From contig JANXQX010000182.1 in the NCBI GenBank assembly GCA_025353305.1, forward strand, positions 1 through 5,285: a stretch of DNA of 5,285 nucleotides, given 5' to 3'. Positions 1-4,703 of the stretch are shown here, in pieces. This DNA comes from Holophagaceae bacterium (GTDB taxonomy: Bacteria > Acidobacteriota > Holophagae > Holophagales > Holophagaceae). The first letter of the stretch is position 1. Every line of letters begins with the position of its first letter. A program made the position numbers and the translations under genes. The notes beneath the pieces are model-generated. The model was not told where the DNA came from and ran no database searches. It worked only from the letters and a program-made list of their open reading frames with translations.

Positions 1-2
1 TA

Positions 3-44
3 GCCCGGCGCGGATCACACCTAAGCGTGAGTCCGCCGCCGGGC
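3..44. other. Long imperfect stem-loop at left edge
   Basis: Bases 3-10 (GCCCGGCG) pair with 37-44, 11-14 with 32-35, and 15-18 (TCAC) with 27-30. This gives about 16 base pairs with single-base bulges at 31 and 36 and an 8-base loop. No T-run follows on the + strand. On the minus strand the flank beyond the window cannot be seen, so a terminator for leftward transcription cannot be confirmed. It may instead be an intergenic repeat unit. The pairing is read directly from sequence; any role is inference. Confidence 0.5.
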
Positions 45-84
45 CACCTGAATTTCAGCTGCGAAGCTCGCACATGACGAGTCT

Positions 85-108
85 CTTTGTGCCCTTTGTG
101 TCTTGGTG
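85..108. repeat. Short direct repeat, CTTTGTG-type, three copies
   Basis: CTTTGTG occurs at 85-91 and 94-100, followed by the variant CTTGGTG at 102-108, giving a period of 8-9 bases. Read on the minus strand the tract gives CACCAAG, CACAAAG and CACAAAG. From memory, similar ACCACCAAG/CACAAAG tracts occur in intergenic regions of various environmental bacteria, but I could not check this. The tract lies outside any supported gene. Confidence 0.45.
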
Positions 109-149
109 GTTCTATTTCTTTGAATGCAACTTGGTATGAGACCTGACTC

Positions 150-237
150 GGGGCGCTGCCCCTCGCCCCTTCGGGGCCGCAACGCTTCGCGTTCGGTCCT
201 ATCCTCGCCTTCGCTTCGCTTCGGTCGGATGGTGAGG
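150..237. repeat. GC-rich array of small hairpins, several with TTC loops
   Basis: Consecutive inverted repeats are visible. GGGGC/GCCCC pairs at 150-154 and 158-162 (loop GCT). GCCCC/GGGGC pairs at 165-169 and 173-177 (loop TTC). AACGC/GCGTT pairs at 181-185 and 189-193 (loop TTC). A 7-bp stem, including one G-T pair, joins 203-209 to 231-237 and encloses a TTCGC TTCGC TTCG tract at 210-223. The array lies just downstream of mogA in the direction of transcription. It could be a REP-like dispersed repeat or a 3' mRNA-stabilising structure. No T-run marks it as an intrinsic terminator. Confidence 0.5.
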
Positions 238-248
238 CTTGAGACTTC

Positions 249-271
249 TCAGGCCTTCGGCCTGAAGGCCT
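249..271 (-). other. Two mutually exclusive hairpins at the mogA stop codon
   Basis: Bases 249-255 pair with 259-265 around a TTC loop (GAA on the mRNA strand), a 7-bp stem that includes the stop codon. An alternative 8-bp stem pairs 251-258 with 264-271 around a 5-base loop. The two cannot form together. The sequence also encodes the conserved C-terminus, so coding constraint may explain part of it. No T-run follows, so this is not a classical terminator. Confidence 0.4.
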
Positions 272-776
272 TCATCACGTCCTCATTGGTTTCCATGAAA
301 GGCCCGCCAATGAGATCCACACAGTACGGCACGGCCGGAAAGACCGCATCCAGGCATTCGCGGATGGACTTGGGCTTCCCGGGCAGATTGATGATGAGGC
401 TTTGTCCACGGATGCCCGCAATCTGGCGGGAGAGAATGGCGGTGGGCACGAAGTTCAGCGACACCGCGCGCATCTGCTCACCGAAGCCATCCATCACTTT
501 GTCGCAGACCGCGGCGGTGGCCTCTGGGGTGACGTCCCGTTTCGCCGGACCCGTGCCCCCGGTGGTGAGGACCAGGCAGCAGCCTTCCTCATCGCAAAGT
601 GTTTTCAAGGTGGCCTCGATGATGGGCTGCTCATCGGGGATCACCCGGTAGACCTCCTCCCAGGGCGACCTCAGATAGGCCTTCATCGTGTCCCCAATGG
701 CGGGCCCCGACAGGTCTTCATACACACCTGTGCTGGCGCGGTCCGAGATGGTGAGAATGCCGATGCGGATGATCAT
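249..776 (-). CDS. mogA: Molybdopterin adenylyltransferase MogA
   Basis: This cytoplasmic enzyme activates molybdopterin by adenylylation with ATP, before MoeA inserts molybdate during molybdenum cofactor synthesis. The 175-residue protein matches the MogA/MoaB fold along its full length. It opens with a beta-strand leading to GILTISDRAS (6-15). IPDEQ (46-50) carries Asp48 and the TTGGTG-PAKRDVTPEAT region (71-87) carries Asp81; these correspond to the Asp49 and Asp82 of E. coli MogA known to matter for activity. FGEQMR, ILSRQ and NLPGKPKS are also conserved, as is the AFRPK tail. It is shorter than E. coli MogA (about 195 residues), lacking a loop of roughly 14 residues after ECLDA and the extreme C-terminus. 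The conserved AFRPK tail and PDEQ loop argue for MogA over MoaB. The ATG lies 9 bp after the rhodanese stop and has no clear Shine-Dalgarno sequence, which suggests translational coupling. Confidence 0.93.
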   Translation of the reverse strand: MIIRIGILTISDRASTGVYEDLSGPAIGDTMKAYLRSPWEEVYRVIPDEQPIIEATLKTLCDEEGCCLVLTTGGTGPAKRDVTPEATAAVCDKVMDGFGEQMRAVSLNFVPTAILSRQIAGIRGQSLIINLPGKPKSIRECLDAVFPAVPYCVDLIGGPFMETNEDVMKAFRPKA

Positions 777-785
777 GGGAAGAGG

Positions 786-1076
786 TTAACCCAGGTGATC
801 CGGATGTCGCTGCCAAGGGCCCAGATTGTGCGCATCGATACCTTTGTTCCGCAGATAGGCCGTGGCCTGACCGCTGCGGGCTCCGCTGCGGCAGACCAGC
901 AGCAAGGGCACGTCCTGGGGCAGTTCCGCAAGATGGTTCGCCAATTCATGAAGCGGGACCAGAATCGAATTGGCGGCATGGCCCTGGTCCCATTCCTCCT
1001 GGGTCCGCACATCCACCACCATCGCACCCGCAGCCATCATGCGGCGAGCCTCTTCCGCATCCAGGAAACTGAACAT
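786..1076 (-). CDS. Single-domain rhodanese-like sulfurtransferase
   Basis: A 96-residue protein consisting of one rhodanese domain, probably cytoplasmic because no signal peptide is seen. Rhodaneses carry sulfur as a persulfide on a catalytic cysteine and pass it to acceptors such as cyanide, thioredoxin or biosynthetic proteins. The sequence shows the CH2A-like segment VVDVRTQEEWDQGHAANSI (20-38) and the active-site loop CRSGARS (62-68) with Cys62, preceded by a hydrophobic strand. It ends NLGPWQRHP rather than in the more usual NL-x-GG-xxx-W. The length is that of GlpE/PspE-type proteins. The start is well supported: GGAGG lies 5 bases before the ATG. It sits immediately upstream of mogA, so a link to sulfur supply for molybdopterin or molybdoenzymes is plausible but inferred. 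The specific acceptor cannot be told from sequence. Confidence 0.9.
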   Translation of the reverse strand: MFSFLDAEEARRMMAAGAMVVDVRTQEEWDQGHAANSILVPLHELANHLAELPQDVPLLLVCRSGARSGQATAYLRNKGIDAHNLGPWQRHPDHLG

Positions 1077-1140
1077 CGCGTCCTCCAGTATTCAGGATAA
1101 GCCGTAGGAAGAACCTTGGTCATGCCGATGACTGCCGCCA

Positions 1141-1761
1141 TTAATCCCAGAATTGAAAGAATAGCGTCGGATCAAACGCCGGTCGCCGGGGCATTCGCCG
1201 CTTAAAAAGGCCTTCAGGTGCCTGAGGTTGCACTTCCAGGATTGCATGGCTCCCGGCGTAAAGCGAACACCAGAGCGCCGCGCGCGCCTCAACGCTGCCG
1301 ATCAGGGAGAGGGGTATGCCTACTTCGGTTTCATGATCCCAACCCAGAATACGGTTCATACGTTGAAGCCGCTGGACCATCGCGGCATGATCGAGCATCC
1401 CTGTGAATTTTGTGGTTCCGTCCACCTCCTGTTCCCGCTCATGGTAGGGGCCGCGGCCATGTTCATCATTGAAGCGGGAACCCCCGAGAATTTCGGAGTC
1501 CACCAATGCGCCTGTCCTTTCCCACCGCAAGCCACAGCAAGCCACGGCGACTTCTGAGGCCCAATCCCAGGGAGTGCCGGTCGCACAGTGAAGAACTGTC
1601 CCTACAGGGCATTTCGACGAAAGCAAACCCAAGGCTACGCCTTCAGCGCGGTTGCGGAATTGACTGTAGTCCAGCCGGCCCCATGATGGCGCGGTCAAGG
1701 CCGGACGTTCCTGAAGCCGTGCCGCACGCTGGATCAGCAGTTTCCGCAGATTGTCGGCCAT
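1141..1761 (-). CDS. Truncated AMP-dependent synthetase/ligase-like protein, possible pseudogene
   Basis: A 206-residue protein resembling only the N-terminal part of AMP-forming acyl-CoA synthetases, which normally run to about 500 residues. Residues 4-47 (NLRKLLIQRAARLQERPA, then a Tyr-containing helix region) match the usual opening. Residues 53-80 (TPWDWASEVAVACCGLRWE) resemble the segment that normally precedes a prolonged stretch up to the phosphate loop; here only about 30 residues intervene. The loop itself reads DGTTKFTGML (114-123) against the usual SGTTGxPKGV, losing a glycine and the invariant lysine. Residues 124-176 then follow the family pattern again (DHAAMVQRL, IPLSLIGSVE, LYAGSHAIL). 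The protein stops at FDPTLFFQFWD, before the A5-A10 motifs and the C-terminal domain, so adenylation activity is unlikely. I chose the ATG at 1761, preceded by GGGAG with 7-base spacing; an in-frame ATG at 1791 lacks such a site. It lies 44 bp after the methyltransferase. Confidence 0.6.
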   Translation of the reverse strand: MADNLRKLLIQRAARLQERPALTAPSWGRLDYSQFRNRAEGVALGLLSSKCPVGTVLHCATGTPWDWASEVAVACCGLRWERTGALVDSEILGGSRFNDEHGRGPYHEREQEVDGTTKFTGMLDHAAMVQRLQRMNRILGWDHETEVGIPLSLIGSVEARAALWCSLYAGSHAILEVQPQAPEGLFKRRMPRRPAFDPTLFFQFWD

Positions 1762-1805
1762 CCAGGAACTCCCAACTTGGCCCCACCCCATTTTTATACA
1801 CGGAC

Positions 1806-2978
1806 CTAGGCCTCGGCGATCAAAGCGCCTACATAAAACATCGGATAGAGATCCATCACCGCGCGGATATTCGGCACCTGGCGAACCCGGCTGAAGCCCG
1901 CTGCCAGCAGGGCCTTCTCCCATATTTCTGGCGTGAGGAAACCGCCGCACGGACGCAGTTCCGGATCCAGTGTCACTTCCGTGAAACCCTTCATGAACTT
2001 GAAGAAAAATTCGTTGTAAATTGGACGGGCGAAATCGGGTTTCATGCATTCACCCACAATCAAACGACCGCCGGGTTTCAGCTGGCTCCGCAGTCGCCGC
2101 AGCGCATCCTGCAGATCCACCGCCACATGCAGCACATTTACACCGACGATCACATCGAATAACCCATCACCAAGGTTCTGGGTTTCGAAAGGCTTGTTGA
2201 TGTCCAGGGCGCCGAAGGTGAAGGGAAGGACTGGGGCCCTCTCGCGTAGGTCCCGCTGGGCCTTGCGCAGAAAAGCCGGGGCGATGTCCGTGAAACGGTA
2301 CTCGGCGATGCGATCAAGATAGCCGGCCTCGGCGCCGTCACGCGCCAGCAGCTGTGCGAAGGATCCAGCGCCGCCTCCTAGTTCCAGGACGCGGGCGGCT
2401 TCCGGCAAACACTCCCGAAGGGCGATCAGGGTGAAGAGATTGTTTGGATAGTAGCTGAGATTCTCGTTGCGGAAAAAGGCGATCCAAAGAGGAAAGACGG
2501 TCAGATCGAAAAGCAGCTGCTCCCCTGACCTTCCCTCCGTGAAGAATGGCTTGACCTGCCGGAGCACGGCGTCCAGCAGCTCGAAATTCGCGCTGTGGCC
2601 TGGAGCCTCAGCATCAGCAAAGGCGCGGATTTCCGTGAGATCCAATACGGGTTCACCCCCCAGGAAATAGCGCTCGCCTTCCCGATGAAGCAGGCCTTCC
2701 TCCGATAAAAAAAGCAGCATCCATTCCGCAACAATCCTTGATTGGGACGCAAAACCTTCTATGAGTTCATCCAGCGTGGCGCCATTGCGCAGCTTGGATT
2801 CCCAGCCCAACGCCAGGGCAAGGGCCAGCACCACCCGAGACGTATAGATTTCTGTCGCGCTATGCAGGGCGAGGAAGGGCCTCGTGAAAAGGACCGATAC
2901 CTGGGATTGGGCGCGTTCCCCGAGCCCTAAATCCGGCGGGCCGTCAAGGTGGCGAAGTCGCTCCTCGATCAGCTGCAT
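1806..2978 (-). CDS. Class I SAM-dependent methyltransferase, O-/PKS C-methyltransferase-like
   Basis: A 390-residue two-domain protein. Residues about 45-107 form a helical, winged-helix-like dimerisation region (GATLDELIEGF, then LLFLSEEGLLHREGERYFLG), as in small-molecule O-methyltransferases. The Rossmann domain begins near 195. Motif I is VLELGGGAG (197-205); FTDIA (229-233) holds the acidic residue expected to bind the SAM ribose; GALDINKPF follows at 257; FDVIVGVNVLH is at 274-284; LKPGGRLIVGE is at 300-310. The C-terminal part (GFLTPEIWEKALLAAGF) is the usual late helix and strand. The overall pattern, including the NVLH motif and the PNNLFTLIALRE helix before motif I, recalls C-methyltransferase domains of polyketide synthases, here standing alone. 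The substrate is unknown. The ATG overlaps the prs stop as TGATG, implying translational coupling. The next gene is an acyl-ligase-like fragment, which is suggestive of a lost or remodelled acyl-modification pathway. Confidence 0.88.
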   Translation of the reverse strand: MQLIEERLRHLDGPPDLGLGERAQSQVSVLFTRPFLALHSATEIYTSRVVLALALALGWESKLRNGATLDELIEGFASQSRIVAEWMLLFLSEEGLLHREGERYFLGGEPVLDLTEIRAFADAEAPGHSANFELLDAVLRQVKPFFTEGRSGEQLLFDLTVFPLWIAFFRNENLSYYPNNLFTLIALRECLPEAARVLELGGGAGSFAQLLARDGAEAGYLDRIAEYRFTDIAPAFLRKAQRDLRERAPVLPFTFGALDINKPFETQNLGDGLFDVIVGVNVLHVAVDLQDALRRLRSQLKPGGRLIVGECMKPDFARPIYNEFFFKFMKGFTEVTLDPELRPCGGFLTPEIWEKALLAAGFSRVRQVPNIRAVMDLYPMFYVGALIAEA

Positions 2979-3925
2979 CAGTCCATCATCTCACTGATGC
3001 TGCGACCACCGTGGATGCGGAGGATCGCATCGCCGAACATGGCCGCGGTGGAAAGCACCTTCAGGTTCTTCAGGACCGCCGCTTTGGCCTCGGGGATGGG
3101 GATGGTATCCGTCACCACGAGCGCATCGAGATCCGCGTCGTTCAGCCGTTCAATGGCGGCACCGCTGAAGACCGCATGGGTCACGCCCACGCTGACTTTC
3201 CGCACGCCGAACTGACGCAGCATTTTGGCGGCCTCGAAAATGGAGCCGCCGGTGGCGATCTCATCGTCGTAGATGATCGCATCCATGCCCTGCACATCGC
3301 CGATGAGAGCCACGCTTTGCGCCTTCTCGCTATCGTCCGAACGGCGCTTGTCGATCAGGGCCAGGGGAAGGCCGAGCCGCTTGGCGAAGTGGCCCGCGAA
3401 TTTGGCCGCGCCAGCGTCGGTAGCGACCACCACGCTGTTCGAAATATCCGTGCGACGGAAATGCTGGGCCTGGATCGGTGTGGCAAAAATCTGGTCCGCG
3501 GGGATATGGAAGAAACCGAGTATCTGCGGCGCATGGAGCGTCATGGTGAGCACGCGATCGGCACCGGCCATCTTGAGCAGATCCGCCATCAGCCGGGCTG
3601 TGATGGAAATGCGGGCTTCGTCCTTTTTGTCTGAGCGGGCGTAGGGATAATACGGCAGCACCGCCGTGATGCGCGCCGCCGAGGCATACTTCAGCGCGTC
3701 AATGAGGATGAGCATCTCCATGATGTTGTCGCTCACCGGCGGGCAGCTGGTCTGGATCACGAAAACATCCGCTTCCCGGACGTTTTCATCAATTTTCACC
3801 TTGATGTTCTCATTGGAAAATCGAGTGAACTTCACCTTGCCCAGAGGCATTCCAATGTGCGCGGCGATACCGCCGGCGAGGGCCTGATGGCTCGTCCCCG
3901 AAAAGACCTTCATCTCCCCGATCAT
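2978..3925 (-). CDS. prs: Ribose-phosphate pyrophosphokinase (PRPP synthetase), divergent
   Basis: Transfers the pyrophosphate group of ATP to ribose 5-phosphate to make PRPP, the precursor of nucleotides, histidine, tryptophan and NAD; a cytoplasmic oligomer. At 315 residues the length equals E. coli Prs, and the two tandem phosphoribosyltransferase-like folds are intact. Visible landmarks are FSNEN and KIDENVREADVFVIQ (36-58), the LHAPQILGFF segment with His131, the DKRR motif (192-195) with the catalytic lysine, the PRPP loop YDDEIATGGS (219-228), THAVFSG (249-255) and TDTIPIPEA. It departs from classical enzymes in two places. The flexible loop is YARSDKKDEAR rather than YARQDR(R/K)xRS, and the PRPP loop has Ala224 where Asp is usual (DDMIDTGGT). 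The start at 3925 has GGGGGA 3 bases upstream; an in-frame ATG at 3913 has its purine tract directly abutting. The stop overlaps the methyltransferase start. Confidence 0.93.
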   Translation of the reverse strand: MIGEMKVFSGTSHQALAGGIAAHIGMPLGKVKFTRFSNENIKVKIDENVREADVFVIQTSCPPVSDNIMEMLILIDALKYASAARITAVLPYYPYARSDKKDEARISITARLMADLLKMAGADRVLTMTLHAPQILGFFHIPADQIFATPIQAQHFRRTDISNSVVVATDAGAAKFAGHFAKRLGLPLALIDKRRSDDSEKAQSVALIGDVQGMDAIIYDDEIATGGSIFEAAKMLRQFGVRKVSVGVTHAVFSGAAIERLNDADLDALVVTDTIPIPEAKAAVLKNLKVLSTAAMFGDAILRIHGGRSISEMMD

Positions 3926-4081
3926 GAATCCCCCGCCGCCTAGATTGATTCGGTCAGTGTAGCCTAGCCGCCACGGGTTCAGCCTTACCGGACGCCAATT
4001 CGAGATGGACCGGTTTGCCTTCTTTGTGGGTGGGCCTGATCAAGCCCGCCAAGGGCGGGCCTTTTCAGCGAAGAAGGATGA
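3926..4081 (-). promoter_or_regulatory. Intergenic region upstream of prs
   Basis: These 156 bp separate the lipoprotein gene from prs and contain no supported gene. The right part holds a stem-loop (separate entry). The left part should contain the prs promoter, because the next gene upstream ends here. The best -10-like hexamer I see is TACACT (minus strand, 3956-3961), about 30 bp before the ATG, but no convincing -35 lies 16-18 bp before it. I assign no promoter with certainty. Confidence 0.3.
4044..4060 (-). terminator. Stem-loop after lipoprotein gene, probable terminator
   Basis: A perfect 7-bp G+C stem, GCCCGCC/GGCGGGC (4044-4050 with 4054-4060), around a 3-base loop. It starts about 22 bp after the lipoprotein stop codon. 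On the minus strand only TTGATC follows, a poor T-run; on the + strand CTTTTC follows, but no + strand gene enters from the left. A weaker overlapping inverted repeat, GGGC/GCCC (4032-4035 with 4044-4047), could compete with it. A leftward terminator is the simplest reading. Confidence 0.45.
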
Positions 4082-4675
4082 TCAATTCGCGGTGAGGGTA
4101 CCGGGGGTGATGGTGATAGGGGTCGGGGCTGCATTTCCGTTGCTCAGCACAGCCTTGCCAGACACCGCGCTCAAAGCGACTGCACTGCCGACAGGGATGC
4201 TCGACTTCAGGTCCAGTGCCACGGAAGCCAGGATGCTGGTGGCATTGAAGTTGATCGGGGGCTTGGTGGTGCCTTTCTGGTAGAAGCCCACCTGGAGCTG
4301 ATCGCCACTGGTTTTGGCAATCGCCAGCTGAGGCGAGGTACCCAGATCAAAGACGCCGTTCCGCGCCAGAATCGGTTCGGAACCAGCGGGCTTGGACCAG
4401 GTCACCTTGGTGGTGTCAGCGCTGAGGTAGAACCCTACGCCAGTGCCTTGGGTACCCACAGGGCCCATCAAGTCGAGCACCAGGTGGGTGGAGGTGGACA
4501 GCGTACTGTTCTTGATCAGCGTGTAGGTGCCGCCGGTGGGATTGGTGTAGTCCAGGCGGTCCGCGATGGTCTTGACCACAGGCGGCGGTGATGTAGTTCC
4601 ACCCCCGCTGCAGGCCACCAGGCTGACCAGAGCGAGGCCCGAGAGTGCCCATTTTGTGCGCGTCATAATTGTCAT
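4082..4675 (-). CDS. Secreted lipoprotein with cohesin-like beta-sandwich domain
   Basis: A 197-residue lipoprotein. The signal sequence has a basic n-region (MTRTKW), a hydrophobic core (ALSGLALVSLV) and the lipobox LVAC with the acylated Cys22. A Gly/Ser/Pro linker (SGGGTTSPPP) follows. The +2 Ser would favour outer-membrane sorting in many Gram-negatives. Residues 45-197 alternate short strands with Thr/Ser/Gly turns. The end (INFNATSILASVALDLKSS, VALSA, GKAVLSNGN, ITITPGTLTAN) has the shape of the C-terminal half of cohesin domains, where an F-x-A-K-like strand is followed by a final G-x-(I/L)-T-V strand. The similarity is weak and read by eye. It directly follows the dockerin-ending gene, which makes a receptor role attractive. 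I chose the ATG at 4675, with GAGG 6 bases upstream; the ATG at 4693, with AGGTGG 5 bases upstream, is a real alternative adding six residues. It may instead be an unrelated beta-sandwich lipoprotein. Confidence 0.75.
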   Translation of the reverse strand: MTIMTRTKWALSGLALVSLVACSGGGTTSPPPVVKTIADRLDYTNPTGGTYTLIKNSTLSTSTHLVLDLMGPVGTQGTGVGFYLSADTTKVTWSKPAGSEPILARNGVFDLGTSPQLAIAKTSGDQLQVGFYQKGTTKPPINFNATSILASVALDLKSSIPVGSAVALSAVSGKAVLSNGNAAPTPITITPGTLTAN

Positions 4676-4703
4676 GGAATTCCTCGTTGTCATGGCATCC
4701 ACC

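Noticed and set aside
150..237. CRISPR array
   Set aside because: The inverted repeats differ in sequence and no constant repeat alternates with unique spacers.
402..1100. Long + strand open frame of 232 codons opposite mogA and the rhodanese
   Set aside because: It lies antisense to two strongly supported genes; its translation is rich in Arg, His and Gly with no family pattern. It is a by-product of GC-rich codon use.
1077..1140. Small minus-strand open frame starting at 1139, possibly a frameshifted continuation of the ligase
   Set aside because: It runs into the rhodanese in the wrong frame; the few residues do not align convincingly with any later ligase motif, so a simple frameshift cannot be supported.
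1793..1798. TATAAA (minus strand) as a -10 box for an internal promoter before the ligase fragment
   Set aside because: No acceptable -35 hexamer lies 16-18 bp upstream (the nearest TTTGAT is 20 bp away), and operon spacing explains expression without it.
1762..2049. N-terminal extension of the ligase-fragment frame, up to 96 extra codons
   Set aside because: It overlaps the methyltransferase's coding region in another frame and looks like shadow sequence (many Gly, Arg, Pro). The family similarity begins only at the ATG at 1761.
1506..2162. + strand open frame of 218 codons opposite the ligase fragment and methyltransferase
   Set aside because: Low-complexity composition, no recognisable motifs, and it overlaps the methyltransferase's C-terminal coding sequence.
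3011..3634. + strand open frame of 207 codons opposite prs
   Set aside because: Entirely antisense to a conserved enzyme; no independent motif or ribosome binding site that would support it.
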